From Paractinoplanes polyasparticus (GTDB lineage: Bacteria; Actinomycetota; Actinomycetes; Mycobacteriales; Micromonosporaceae), in assembly GCF_019710575.1 (NCBI RefSeq), contig NZ_JAHWFK010000013.1:310001-374000 (forward strand): 64,000 nucleotides of DNA, written 5' to 3'. This document shows positions 7,823-16,678 of this stretch, one piece after another. Within the stretch, counting starts at the first letter, position 1. Each line of letters opens with the position of its first letter. The position numbers and the translations under genes are program-made. The notes beneath the pieces were generated by a model. The model did no database searches. It was given only the letters and a program-made list of their open reading frames with translations, and was not told the DNA's origin.

Positions 7823-9124
7823 TCAGAGACCGGGCAGGCGGCCGTTGCGGAACACGTCGACGAAGTCCTGGTGGTCCTCGCGGGCCTGGTCGCCGTAGCG
7901 GTGGGCGAACTCGACCAGGTGCCGTACGAAGCCGGGCTCGTCCTTGTCGATCTCGGCCACGATCGCCTCCTCGGTCGAGAAGTCGACCAGGTCGTGGCTG
8001 GACTCGTCGTCGGCCACCGAATGCATGCGGGCCACGGCCCGGCCCAGGTCGTTGATGACCCCGCGCAGCTCGTCGGCCTCGTTGACATCGGACCAGTCGA
8101 GGTCGGCCGCGTACGGGGAGACCTCGGCGACCAGCTGGCCGACACCCTCGAGAGTGGTGTAGCCGACCCACGGATCGGCGTGCGCCTGCAACGCGTGCTG
8201 GGACTCGGCGGTGCGGTGGCCCTGGTGCTTGAAGTACGACCGCACCCGGTCGTCGTCGATCCAGCGCGCGACCGCCGGCACCTGGGCCTGCTTCATGTAG
8301 ATGACGACATCGTTCTCGAGCGCCTGGGTGTGGCCCTCGAGCAGCAGGTTGTAGGACGGCAGGCCGGCCGAGCCGATGCCGACACCCTTGCGCAGCTTGA
8401 TGTCCTTGATGTTGGTCGCCACCGGACGACCGACGGCGGGCAGCGTCTCGAGATAGCGGTCGAAGGCCTCGCGCACCGCGGCGCCGGTGGTCTCGTCGAC
8501 CTCGAACACGCCGTCGGCCAGGGCGAAGCGGCGCTCGTAGTCTTCGATCGTGGTCTGCGCGGCGAGCAGGTCGATGCGGGTGTTGAGCCGCGCCTGCTGG
8601 AGCACGCGGCGCAACACCCCGGCCGCGGTGCCGAGGGTGATCGAGCCGATCGCGTCGTCGCCGCCGTGCGCGATGGCCCGCAGCTCCGTCAGGTAGGACT
8701 GGGCGAAGCCGGTGACCAGCTGCGAGATGTCGTCGTCGGAGAGGGCCTTCTGGTAGCCGATCAGCGCCAGGCTCGCCGAGAACCGCTTGAGATCCCACGA
8801 GAACGGTCCGACGTACGCCTCATCGAAGTCGTTGACGTTGAACACGAGCTGGCCCGACGAGTTCATGTAGGTGCCGAAGTTCTCGGCGTGCAGGTCGCCG
8901 TGGATCCACACCCGGCTGGTCCGCTCGTCGAGGAAGCTCGAGTCCGCGTACGCGCCGGTGAGGTCGGCGTAGAAGAGCGAGGCGCTGCCCCGGTAGAAGG
9001 CGAAGGGCGACGCGGCCATCTTGCGGAACTTGCGCCGGAAGGCGGGGGGATCGACGGCGATCAACTCGCCGAATTCCCTGGTCAGAACGTCGATGATGAA
9101 GTCGGCCCGCGACTGATCGCTCAT
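7823..9124 (-). CDS. DUF2252 family protein
   Basis: DUF2252 proteins are predicted to be related to aminoglycoside phosphotransferase and protein-kinase-like folds; no activity can be assigned here. The 433-residue product contains the family blocks WIHGDLHAENFGTY (a kinase-like catalytic loop HGDLHxxN), NVNDFDEAYVGPF (DFD metal-site-like) and KDIKLRKGVGIGSAGLPSY. The ATG at 9124 is preferred over an in-frame start at 9145, which would lie inside nuoB. It sits between nuoB (gap 10 bases) and nuoC on the same strand, apparently inside the operon. Whether it acts on complex I or is a passenger is unknown. Confidence 0.88.
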   Translation of the reverse strand: MSDQSRADFIIDVLTREFGELIAVDPPAFRRKFRKMAASPFAFYRGSASLFYADLTGAYADSSFLDERTSRVWIHGDLHAENFGTYMNSSGQLVFNVNDFDEAYVGPFSWDLKRFSASLALIGYQKALSDDDISQLVTGFAQSYLTELRAIAHGGDDAIGSITLGTAAGVLRRVLQQARLNTRIDLLAAQTTIEDYERRFALADGVFEVDETTGAAVREAFDRYLETLPAVGRPVATNIKDIKLRKGVGIGSAGLPSYNLLLEGHTQALENDVVIYMKQAQVPAVARWIDDDRVRSYFKHQGHRTAESQHALQAHADPWVGYTTLEGVGQLVAEVSPYAADLDWSDVNEADELRGVINDLGRAVARMHSVADDESSHDLVDFSTEEAIVAEIDKDEPGFVRHLVEFAHRYGDQAREDHQDFVDVFRNGRLPGL

Positions 9125-9134
9125 AGTGCGGAGA

Positions 9135-9731
9135 CTAGTCCCCACTTGCCGCCGGCGGGGCCACCATCGGGGCGGGCGGAGCCACCAACGGGGAAGTCAG
9201 TGCCGCCGCATCGCGGCCGGCACCAGCCGTTCGGCCCGCGGCAAGTGGGTCGGGTCGGGACACTCCGCCCGGACCGGACTGCTCGGCGGCGATCTTCTCT
9301 TGCAGGCGCAGGATGCCGTGCAGCAGCGCCTCGGGCCGCGGCGGGCAGCCCGGCACATAGACGTCGACCGGGATGATCTGGTCGACGCCCTTGGTCACCG
9401 AGTAGGAATCCCAGTAGGGGCCGCCGCAGTTCGCGCAGGAGCCGAACGAGATGACGTATTTCGGCTCGGGCATCTGGTCGTAGAGCCGCTTGATGGCGGG
9501 GGCCATCTTGTCGGTGACCGTGCCCGACACGACCATCAGGTCGGCCTGGCGCGGACCGTGCGCGAACGGGATGACCCCCATGCGCATGAAGTCGTGCCGG
9601 CTCATGCTGGACGCGATGAACTCGATCGCGCAGCACGCCAGCCCGAAGTTGAACACCCAGAGGGAGTAGCGCCGGCCCCAGTTCAGCACGAACTTGATGG
9701 GTTCCCCGAGCACTCCTGGCAGACCGGCCAC
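9135..9731 (-). CDS. nuoB: NADH-quinone oxidoreductase subunit B (cluster N2)
   Basis: NuoB binds the terminal [4Fe-4S] cluster N2 that reduces quinone. Adjacent cysteines C33-C34 (ACCAIEF), C99 (GSCANCGG) and C129 (VPGCPPRPE) provide the four ligands, so the site looks intact. The product is 198 residues; the core ends near 150 and the rest is a Pro/Ala-rich tail. Start is GTG at 9731, just inside the gap to the upstream PLP gene (nine bases). It is the first nuo gene of the leftward cluster in this window; nuoA is not next to it. Confidence 0.95.
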   Translation of the reverse strand: MAGLPGVLGEPIKFVLNWGRRYSLWVFNFGLACCAIEFIASSMSRHDFMRMGVIPFAHGPRQADLMVVSGTVTDKMAPAIKRLYDQMPEPKYVISFGSCANCGGPYWDSYSVTKGVDQIIPVDVYVPGCPPRPEALLHGILRLQEKIAAEQSGPGGVSRPDPLAAGRTAGAGRDAAALTSPLVAPPAPMVAPPAASGD

Positions 9732-9740
9732 GACGTCAAC

Positions 9741-11285
9741 CTACTCCGCGGCCGCGGGGGGTGTGGTCGCGGAGCGCTGCCCGTGCAGCGGATGGCCGAA
9801 GAACGGGCTGCCCGATGCGGGCGGGGGCTCGGCCGGCGGATTGCCCGGCAACGGCGGCGCCGGGCGTTGCAGCAGGCTGAGGAAGCCGGTGAGCAGCGCC
9901 TCGCGCAGGGCGGGCGGGGCGACGTTGAGCAGCGAGTTGACCGCGGCCATGCGGGTGAAGTCGCCGGCGCCGAGCCCCAAGCCATCGGCCAGGCCGCCGA
10001 TCAGCTCGGGGGTCACCATCTCGGGGGTGAGCACGGCCGCCGCTTCGAGCAGCTGCGCCGGGATGTCAGCCGGGCCGGAGGCCTGTGCCGCGGCCACCGC
10101 GGCGACCAGGTCGGGGCCGAACTCGGCAGCGGTGGCGGCCACCGAGGCGGTCACCGTCAGGTGGATGGTGGCGGGCATCTTCTCGTAGGCCATCTGGGGC
10201 TGGGTGTGCCAGCCGCGGGCGGCCAGCTCGTCGGCCAGCACGAAGAGGTCGACACCCTCGGAGGCGAGGCAGACGACGCTGGTCTCGGGTGGGGCGAACA
10301 ACCGCACGCCCTCGGTGGTGCGCACCGCCTCGGCCAGGACGGACACGGCCTCGCGGGTGCGGGCGGCGAGCTCGAGGTAACCCGCGTCGCCGATATGGCG
10401 GAGGGTGGCCACGGCCGCGGCGATCGGACCGCCGGACCGGGTGGACGAGATGACCGGATTGATCATGGTGTAGCCGGGCCAGCCGGCGTACGCGAAATAC
10501 TGCGGCAGGCGCAACGCCTCGTCGCGGTGCAGCAGGATCGAGACGCCCTTGGGCGCGTACGCGTATTTGTGCAGGTCGACCGAGATGCTGGTGACCCCGG
10601 GGACGGCGAAGTCGAAGGGCGGCAGGTCGGCGCCGAGGCGGCGCAGGTAGGGCAGCACCCAGCCGCCGAAGCAGGCGTCGACGTGGAAGCGCACGCCCCG
10701 CTCGGCCGCGGCCGCCGCGATCCCGGCGATCGGGTCGACCACGCCGTGGGCGTAGGAGGGCGCGGACGCCGCCACCAGCACGGTGTCGGGGCTGATGGCC
10801 GCGGCCATCGCCCCCGGGTCGGCCCGCAGATCGTCGCCGACCGGAACCACGTCGAGAGCGACGCGCAGATAGTGGGCGGCCTTCGTGAACGCTGCGTGCG
10901 CGGTCGAGGGGATCACGAGGCGCGGGGTCGCGAGACCGGGCCGGGAGTCGCGCGCCGCCTTCACCGCGAGGATCAGCGACTCGGTGCCGCCGCTGGTGAT
11001 GCTGCCGACCGTGTGCTCGTCGCCGCCGAGCAGCCGGGCCGCGGCGCCGACCAGGGCGTTCTCCATCGCCAGGAGCGACGGGAAGGCCGTCGGGTCGAGG
11101 CCGTTGACGTGCGCGGAGATGGCGTGGGCGGCGCGGGCCAGATCGTCGAGACCGTCGAGCGCGGGATCGTAGACGTAGGCGAACAAACGGCCGCCGTGGG
11201 TGGGCAGGTCGGCGACTCGGAGCCCCCGCAACTCGGCAAGGATCTGGTCACTCGGAACGCCCTCTGCGGGCAGCGCCTCGAACAT
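9741..11285 (-). CDS. PLP-dependent group II decarboxylase / sphingosine-1-phosphate lyase-like enzyme
   Basis: This is a fold-type I pyridoxal-phosphate enzyme related to sphingosine-1-phosphate lyase and amino acid decarboxylases. K240 in SVDLHKYAYAPKG is the Schiff-base lysine; D203 in FHVDACFGG binds the PLP nitrogen; TSGGTES at 98-104 is the phosphate loop. The 514-residue product has a catalytic region to about 400 and a C-terminal extension, Pro-rich at the end. It ends nine bases before nuoB on the same strand and may be co-transcribed. The substrate cannot be read from the sequence; lyase and decarboxylase are both possible. Confidence 0.88.
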   Translation of the reverse strand: MFEALPAEGVPSDQILAELRGLRVADLPTHGGRLFAYVYDPALDGLDDLARAAHAISAHVNGLDPTAFPSLLAMENALVGAAARLLGGDEHTVGSITSGGTESLILAVKAARDSRPGLATPRLVIPSTAHAAFTKAAHYLRVALDVVPVGDDLRADPGAMAAAISPDTVLVAASAPSYAHGVVDPIAGIAAAAAERGVRFHVDACFGGWVLPYLRRLGADLPPFDFAVPGVTSISVDLHKYAYAPKGVSILLHRDEALRLPQYFAYAGWPGYTMINPVISSTRSGGPIAAAVATLRHIGDAGYLELAARTREAVSVLAEAVRTTEGVRLFAPPETSVVCLASEGVDLFVLADELAARGWHTQPQMAYEKMPATIHLTVTASVAATAAEFGPDLVAAVAAAQASGPADIPAQLLEAAAVLTPEMVTPELIGGLADGLGLGAGDFTRMAAVNSLLNVAPPALREALLTGFLSLLQRPAPPLPGNPPAEPPPASGSPFFGHPLHGQRSATTPPAAAE

Positions 11286-11320
11286 GGCGAGAACGCTAGT
11301 CGAAGCGGACGGAGGGGATA

Positions 11321-11392
11321 AGCGTCTTCGGTCGGTGCCGGGCCCCCGCGAAGGTACTGGGTCGGGCCTGGCCCGCCGGTACCGAAGACGCT
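11321..11392 (-). terminator. Large inverted repeat at the end of the GPH transporter gene
   Basis: AGCGTCTTCGGT at 11321-11332 and its exact complement ACCGAAGACGCT at 11381-11392 form a 12-bp stem; GC-rich sequence inside can extend it imperfectly. The right arm overlaps the stop codon of the leftward transporter gene. No T-run follows. This fits the T-poor terminators of actinobacteria, and would separate the transporter from the PLP/nuo genes. Confidence 0.6.
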
Positions 11393-12719
11393 ATCGGGAG
11401 ACGTCCCGGTAGGCGCGTAATAGAACGACCGCGAAGCCGACCAGCACGGCCGGCAACACGGTGAATCCGAGCAGCACGCCGAGCCGTGCGGTGTCGTCCT
11501 GCGGGGCGGCCTCGCCGCTCGACGACGAGACGTATCCGAAGACTTGGAGCACCAATGCGAACAGCCCCGGCCCGAGCGCCAGCCCCAGGGTCTCCCCCGC
11601 CGTCCACAACCCGGTGAAGACGCCGGCCTGGCGGCGGCCCGTGCGCTCGGTGTCGTAGGCGATGCAGTCGGGCAGCATCGCCATCGCGAAGACCTGCTGC
11701 CCCGCGTAACCGACGCCGACCACCGCCACCAGCGAATAGACGGCCACGGCGGGCAGCGCCGGCGCGGCCAGCAGCGCGAGGGCGCCGACGGCGAAGAGCA
11801 ACGACCCGGCGGCCAGCGAGCCGGGCTTGCCGATGCGGCCGCCGACCCGGCTCCACAACGGCATGACCAGCAGGGCCGGCCCCACGAAGGCCGCGAAGAG
11901 GAAGGTGGCGCCCGACTCGCGTCCGACGACGTGGTCGGCGAAGTACTGCACGCCGGCGAGCATCGTGCCGATGCCGACGGCCTGAATGATCCAGAGGAGC
12001 AGCAATGCCCGGAAGGGACCGTTGGCCATCGCGATCCGGATCTGCGTCCGCAGGTCGGGCTCCACCGCCTCGACCGAGCGCGAGTCGGCCGTGCGCGTGC
12101 CGAAGTAGACGCCGAGCGTGCCCACGACGATGAGCGCGCCGACGAAGACGCCGGACCATCGGTGGCCGGCGAGGCCGCCGCCGGTCTGCTCGACGACGAG
12201 CGGGGCGAGGGCGCCCGAGATGAGGATGGCCAGCGCCAGCACGGCGACCCGCCAGGTCATCAGGCGCGTGCGCTCCGCGTATCCGTCGGTCAGCTCGGCC
12301 GGCATCGCCACGTAGGGCACCTGGAAGAACGCGTACGCGGTGGCGGCGGCGAGGAAGGCGAGGGCGACGTACGCGCCGGCTCCGGCCCCGCTGCCCACCG
12401 GCCCGGCGAAGATCGCGGCGAAGAGCACGGCGAGCAGCAGACCCGCGACGAGAAGGAACGGCCGTCGATCGCCACGGCGGTCCGAGATCCGGCCCGCGAT
12501 CGGGTTGACCAGCACGTCCCACGCTTTCGGCAGCAGTACGAGCAGCCCGGCCACGCCAGCCGCCACACCTAACGTATCGGTCAGATAGGGCAGCAGGAGC
12601 AATCCCGGCACGGTGCCGAAGGCGCCCGTGACCAGCGAACCCAGCGAATATCCCGCCAAAACACGACGTGGCAGGACGGCCACCGCGTGTACACCGGGAG
12701 TGGGATCAGCGGTCGTCAT
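11391..12719 (-). CDS. MFS transporter, GPH (glycoside-pentoside-hexuronide) type
   Basis: The product is a 442-residue, 12-helix secondary transporter resembling the GPH:cation symporter branch of the major facilitator superfamily. The loop DVLVNPIAGRISDRRGDRR after helix 2 matches the GPH pattern (D-x-x-x-N/D-P-x-x-G-x-x-x-D). The ATG at 12719 lies 28 bases from the divergent gamma-glutamyltransferase start, so promoters must be close together or overlap the coding starts. The substrate is unknown; sugars are typical for the family. A hairpin terminates it at 11321-11392. Confidence 0.85.
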   Translation of the reverse strand: MTTADPTPGVHAVAVLPRRVLAGYSLGSLVTGAFGTVPGLLLLPYLTDTLGVAAGVAGLLVLLPKAWDVLVNPIAGRISDRRGDRRPFLLVAGLLLAVLFAAIFAGPVGSGAGAGAYVALAFLAAATAYAFFQVPYVAMPAELTDGYAERTRLMTWRVAVLALAILISGALAPLVVEQTGGGLAGHRWSGVFVGALIVVGTLGVYFGTRTADSRSVEAVEPDLRTQIRIAMANGPFRALLLLWIIQAVGIGTMLAGVQYFADHVVGRESGATFLFAAFVGPALLVMPLWSRVGGRIGKPGSLAAGSLLFAVGALALLAAPALPAVAVYSLVAVVGVGYAGQQVFAMAMLPDCIAYDTERTGRRQAGVFTGLWTAGETLGLALGPGLFALVLQVFGYVSSSSGEAAPQDDTARLGVLLGFTVLPAVLVGFAVVLLRAYRDVSR

Positions 12720-12747
12720 GACCGCGGATGGTAACCATGATCATGCG

Positions 12748-14160
12748 ATGACGCCTACGCTTCGCCAGATGAAAAAGGTTGCGGCCGGGGTCGCGGCGAG
12801 CCACCCGGCCACGGCCGGGGCGGGGCTGCGGGTTCTGCGGGACGGGGGCACGGCGGCCGACGCGGCCGTGGCGGCGGTGCTGGCCTGCTGCGCCACCGAG
12901 ACCATCTACACCGGACTGGGCGGCGGCGGGTTCGCGACGTACTTCGACGCGAGCACCGGCCGGGCCACGTGCCTCGACTTCTTCGTCTCGGTGCCGGGCA
13001 CCGACGGCGACCGGCAGGCAGGTCCCATGGTCGCCATCGATGTGTTCTTCGGCGGGATGCCGCAGGTCTACTCGATCGGGGGCGCCAGCGTCGCGGTCCC
13101 GGGCGTGCCGGCCGGGTGCGGCGAGGTGCACCGGCGCTGGGGCCGGCTGCCGTGGGCCGAGGTCGTGCAGCCGGCGGTCGAACTGGCGACCAGCGGCGTG
13201 CCGGTGCCGGCGGCGCACGCGCTGACCCTCGACTCCTGCGCGCCGGCGCTGGCGTGGGGTGAGGGCGCTTCCGTGTACACGCCCCACGGCCGCCGGCTCC
13301 AGGGCGGTGACCTGCTGTTCCACGATGGACTGGGCCGGGCGATGACCACGCTGGCCGAGGCCGGGCCGCAGGTTTTCTACACCGGCGAGTACGCCGGGGT
13401 CATGGTCGACGCGGTTCGTGCGGCCGGGGGCAGCCTGGGGCGGCGCGATCTGGCGGAGTACCAGGTGCTCGACACGCCGGTCGACCACGCGACGCTGGCC
13501 GGGCACCGGGTGCTCGCACGCCACGACCTCAACCGCACTGTCGACACGATCGCGGGGCTGCCGGCTGACCTGTCCCGTCCGGGGCGGGCCGTGAAAGTCG
13601 CCGCAGCGCTGCGCGACCAGGGCCGGCAGAAGATCGGCGACACCACCAATGTGTCGGTGGTCGATTCGGACGGTAACGCCTGCGTGATCACCACGACGCT
13701 GGGGCTGGGCTCGGGGGTCTGGCTCCCGGGGCTCGGCATCAACCTCAACTCGATGCTGGGCGAGGGTGAGCTCGTGACCGACGACCTGATTCCCGGCCGC
13801 CGGATGTCCTCGAACATGTGCCCGCTGGTGGTGATTTCCCCGGAAGGGGAACTCGCGGTGGCGGCGGGGTCGGCGGGAGCGAGCCGGATCCGCACCGCCC
13901 TGGTCGACACGTTGCTGGGGGTGCTGGTCGACGGGCTCGAGATGGCCGAGGCGACCGGGCGGCCGCGCTTCCACGTCGTCGACGACACCGTGCACGTCGA
14001 GCCGGGCTACCCGCGGGACGAACTGGGCGCGCTGGCCGCGGCCGGGTGGCAGATCAAGCAGTGGCCTGGGCTCAATCACTACTTCGGCGGGGTCACCGCG
14101 GTCGGCCGGGCCGGCGCGGCGGGCGATCCCCGCCGCGACGGCGTCGGCCTGCTTCTCTGA
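12748..14160 (+). CDS. ggt: Gamma-glutamyltransferase family protein
   Basis: Gamma-glutamyltransferases are N-terminal nucleophile hydrolases that process themselves at a threonine and act on glutathione and related gamma-glutamyl compounds. The product has 470 residues. GDTTNVSVVD around T299-T300 matches the cleavage and nucleophile region (TTN in place of the usual TTH), and GGGGFATYF and PGRRMSSNM match the substrate loops. The N-terminal half begins with the typical ASHPATAGAGLRVLRDGG. No signal peptide is visible, so it may act in the cytoplasm. ATG 12748 is chosen; ATG 12769 is an alternative, and neither has a strong ribosome site. It converges on the next gene with a 13-base gap. 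Confidence 0.88.
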   Translation: MTPTLRQMKKVAAGVAASHPATAGAGLRVLRDGGTAADAAVAAVLACCATETIYTGLGGGGFATYFDASTGRATCLDFFVSVPGTDGDRQAGPMVAIDVFFGGMPQVYSIGGASVAVPGVPAGCGEVHRRWGRLPWAEVVQPAVELATSGVPVPAAHALTLDSCAPALAWGEGASVYTPHGRRLQGGDLLFHDGLGRAMTTLAEAGPQVFYTGEYAGVMVDAVRAAGGSLGRRDLAEYQVLDTPVDHATLAGHRVLARHDLNRTVDTIAGLPADLSRPGRAVKVAAALRDQGRQKIGDTTNVSVVDSDGNACVITTTLGLGSGVWLPGLGINLNSMLGEGELVTDDLIPGRRMSSNMCPLVVISPEGELAVAAGSAGASRIRTALVDTLLGVLVDGLEMAEATGRPRFHVVDDTVHVEPGYPRDELGALAAAGWQIKQWPGLNHYFGGVTAVGRAGAAGDPRRDGVGLLL

Positions 14161-14173
14161 ACCATCCGCGCGG

Positions 14174-15103
14174 TCACATCGTGCGGGTGGCGATGGCCTC
14201 GGCGTCCTCGACGGTCTCGCGGATGCCGACCTCGATGTTGGTGGGATGGAGGCCGAAGGTCTGCTCGGTGAGCGAGCTGTCCAGGTGGAACGGGCCATAG
14301 AACTGGTAGTCCATCTCGGCCAGCTCGCGCGACATCGGGTGGACCAGACCGGCCGTGCGCATCACGAAGCGCGGCAGCTTGTTGATCTTTACCCGCGGCC
14401 GGCCGGTCAGCGCGCAGTAGCGGTCGGCCAGGATGCGGATGCTGATCGCGGGGGCGGTCGGCGTGTGCCAGGCCTTGCCCCAGGCGCGCTCGTCGTGCGA
14501 CAGCTCGACCATCGTGCGGGCCTGATCACCCGTGTAGGTGAAGCTGTGCGGCTGGTCGGGGTCGCCGGGCGCCCAGGCGGCACGACCGGCGTTGATCGCG
14601 GGCAGCAGCACCGAGGAGAAGACGCCCACCGCCCCGGCGCCCAGGTAGTCCGAGCCGCGCACCTCGACCGTGCGCACGCCGCTGGCCAGCGCGTCCTGCC
14701 ACATCTTGATGCGCACCCGGCCCTTGCGGCCGACCGCGGCCAGCGGACTGTTCTCGGTCATGTGCCCGCCGGGCTGCGGGCCGTAGCCGTACAGGTTGCC
14801 GGTGAGGACGTAGACCGCTCCGGCCGCCTTGGTCGCGGCGATCATGGCGTCGTTCATGGGGAACCAGAGCTTCTCCCACTCCGTGTACTTCGGGTTCGCG
14901 CAGTTGTAGAGCGTCACGGCGTCCTGGGTGAGCTCGGTGAGGCGGCGGGCATCGGCGGCGTCCGCGGCAACCCGCTCGATCAGCGGATGGGTCGGGCCGC
15001 CACCGCTGCGGGTGACCATGCGGACCCGCTCACCGCGCTCGGCGAGGAGACGGGCGATCGAGGAACCGATCGGGCCGGAGCCGACGACAACGTGGTTCGA
15101 CAT
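14174..15103 (-). CDS. NAD(P)-binding epimerase/reductase-like protein (atypical extended SDR)
   Basis: The 309-residue product begins with a dinucleotide fold VVGSGPIGSSIARLLAE (about residues 5-20) and resembles the NAD-dependent epimerase/dehydratase superfamily. The catalytic YxxxK is not evident at the usual place; NLYGYGPQ is the corresponding region, so the activity is uncertain. The ATG at 15103 has the strong ribosome site AAGGGAG. It is divergently paired with a TetR regulator 101 bases away, and both have the same palindrome about 20-30 bases before their starts, so the regulator very likely controls this gene. Confidence 0.82.
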   Translation of the reverse strand: MSNHVVVGSGPIGSSIARLLAERGERVRMVTRSGGGPTHPLIERVAADAADARRLTELTQDAVTLYNCANPKYTEWEKLWFPMNDAMIAATKAAGAVYVLTGNLYGYGPQPGGHMTENSPLAAVGRKGRVRIKMWQDALASGVRTVEVRGSDYLGAGAVGVFSSVLLPAINAGRAAWAPGDPDQPHSFTYTGDQARTMVELSHDERAWGKAWHTPTAPAISIRILADRYCALTGRPRVKINKLPRFVMRTAGLVHPMSRELAEMDYQFYGPFHLDSSLTEQTFGLHPTNIEVGIRETVEDAEAIATRTM

Positions 15104-15118
15104 GCTGTTCTCCCTTGT

Positions 15119-15129
15119 GAGCACTGCTC
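15119..15129. promoter_or_regulatory. TetR operator candidate 1 (epimerase side)
   Basis: GAGCA-C-TGCTC is a perfect palindrome centred at 15124, 21 bases upstream of the epimerase ATG. It is followed by CTTATGG. A second copy centred at 15177 has the same core and a nearly identical downstream flank. Confidence 0.7.
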
Positions 15130-15170
15130 TCTTATGGGAGCAACGATGCCACGCGCATGCGAGGAAAGCA

Positions 15171-15183
15171 AGAGCACTGCTCT
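15171..15183. promoter_or_regulatory. TetR operator candidate 2 (regulator side)
   Basis: AGAGCA-C-TGCTCT is a perfect palindrome centred at 15177, 28 bases upstream of the TetR ATG. It is followed by CGTTATGG. The two centres are 53 bp apart, about five helical turns, so both could be occupied on one DNA face. This suggests autoregulation and control of the divergent epimerase gene. Confidence 0.7.
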
Positions 15184-15204
15184 CGTTATGGCACACTGGT
15201 CTGC

Positions 15205-15882
15205 ATGAGCGCTTCCGGAGTACGGGCCCGCGTGCGGGCCGAGATGACCGAGGAGATCAAGGCGGTGGCCCGCCGGCACCTCGCCACCGACGGGGCGAAC
15301 CTGTCGCTGCGCGCGGTCGCGCGGGACATGGGCATGGCCTCGTCGGCGGTCTACCGGTACTTCGCGAGCCGCGACGAGTTGCTGACCGCGCTGATCATCG
15401 ACGCCTACAACTCCGTGGGCGAGACCGCGGAAAACGCCGCCACCGGCGACAACGCGCTCGCGCGGTTCCTTTCCCTGACTCACGCCGTACGGGATTGGGC
15501 CCTCGCCGATCCGCACCAGTGGGCCCTGATCTACGGCAGCCCGGTCCCCGGCTACCAGGCCCCCCAGGACACGGTCGGGCCGGCCACGCGCGTGATCCTG
15601 CTGATCGCGGACGTGGTCAAGACGGCGTACGAGAACGGCGACATCGCCGACCGGCGGCCGATCACCGGCCGGTTCGCCGAGGAGTTCGCCGCGGTCGCCG
15701 AGCGGTACAGCCCGGGCGCGCCGCCACGACTGGTCGCCGCCTCTCTGTCGGCCTTCGTGCAGATGAGCGGCGCCATCAGCGCCGAGCTGTTCGGGCAGCT
15801 CAGCAATTCGGTCGACGAGGACCGGCGCGGCTTCTTCGAATATCAGATGCGCGGCGCGGCGTACCTCATCGGCTGGGAATAG
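15205..15882 (+). CDS. TetR/AcrR family transcriptional regulator
   Basis: TetR proteins bind short palindromes through an N-terminal helix-turn-helix and release on ligand binding. The 225-residue product has the HTH at about residues 30-60 (LSLRAVARDMGMASSAVYRY followed by FASRDELL) and a helical ligand domain resembling the TetR_C WHG type (LADPHQWALIYGSPVPGY). ATG 15205 is used; an in-frame start at 15157 would place the operator inside the gene. The divergent epimerase-like gene is the probable target. The 3' end overlaps the convergent methyltransferase by 17 bases. Confidence 0.9.
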   Translation: MSASGVRARVRAEMTEEIKAVARRHLATDGANLSLRAVARDMGMASSAVYRYFASRDELLTALIIDAYNSVGETAENAATGDNALARFLSLTHAVRDWALADPHQWALIYGSPVPGYQAPQDTVGPATRVILLIADVVKTAYENGDIADRRPITGRFAEEFAAVAERYSPGAPPRLVAASLSAFVQMSGAISAELFGQLSNSVDEDRRGFFEYQMRGAAYLIGWE

Positions 15883-16678
15883 CAGCCCGCAGCACGTGCC
15901 CGCCGGGAGTGTCGGGCGGGACGTCGGGCCGGTCGAAGAACGTGGCCGCCAGCTGCGCCGGCCCCAGATCCTCGATCTCACTGAAGCCCAAACCGGTCAG
16001 CCGGGCGGCGATCTCGTCCGGCTCGAAATACGTCAGCCAGGGCTCGCCGAGCCGGGCCACCCGCGCGGCCCGCGCCTCGAGCGCCTCCCGCCGCGAGCCC
16101 TCCATGCGCGCCGGCGACTGCGCGTAGTCGAAGACGACCTCGTTGCCGGCGCGGGAGGCGACCACCCGCAGCGTCGCCCCGAAGCCCTCTTGCGTCAGAT
16201 AGGGCACCACACCCAGCCACAGGAAGAACGCCGGCCCGTCCAGCTCGAGGCGGTCGGCCGGCGACTCGCGCTCGAAGTCGACCCCCAGGTACGTGACCGA
16301 CGACGGCGGCTGGATGCCCGACGCGTCCAGCCGCGCGCGCTTCCAAGCCTGGGTGTCGGGATGGTCGACCTCGGTCACGCGCAGGTTCGGATGGGGGTTG
16401 CGGTAGGCGAAGGTGTCCAGGCCGGCGCCGAGAACGACCAGGTGCCGGACGCCCCGGGCCACCGCCGCGGCCAGCGCGTCCTCCGCGAAGCGGGTGCGGG
16501 CCGCGATGAACAGGCGCATCGCCCGGCGCGGCGCGTCCGCCAGCAGGACGTCCTCGGGCAGGCCGAGGATGCGGACGGCCAGCGGGTCGGTGAAGATCTT
16601 GCCGTCGTCGACGATCTGATGCGCCGCCCGATAGCGGGCCGCACTCATCGCCGTACGGCTGGGCCGGCCTTTTTCCAT
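15866..16678 (-). CDS. Class I SAM-dependent methyltransferase, leucine carboxyl methyltransferase-like (PPM1) family
   Basis: The 270-residue product matches the actinobacterial branch of the PPM1/LCMT family. The SAM motif HLVVLGAGLDTFAYR, the acidic VTEVDHPDTQ block and the N-terminal SARYRAAHQ region are diagnostic. The ATG at 16678 overlaps the stop of the upstream alkyltransferase-like gene (TGATG), so the two are co-translated. Substrate is unknown; members methylate carboxyl groups of proteins or of secondary metabolites. The 3' end overlaps the convergent TetR gene by 17 bases. Confidence 0.87.
   Translation of the reverse strand: MEKGRPSRTAMSAARYRAAHQIVDDGKIFTDPLAVRILGLPEDVLLADAPRRAMRLFIAARTRFAEDALAAAVARGVRHLVVLGAGLDTFAYRNPHPNLRVTEVDHPDTQAWKRARLDASGIQPPSSVTYLGVDFERESPADRLELDGPAFFLWLGVVPYLTQEGFGATLRVVASRAGNEVVFDYAQSPARMEGSRREALEARAARVARLGEPWLTYFEPDEIAARLTGLGFSEIEDLGPAQLAATFFDRPDVPPDTPGGHVLRAAIPSR

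Noticed and set aside
9126..11321. A 731-codon plus-strand frame
   Set aside because: It is antisense to nuoB and the PLP enzyme, which have clear motifs; the composition is that of a shadow frame.
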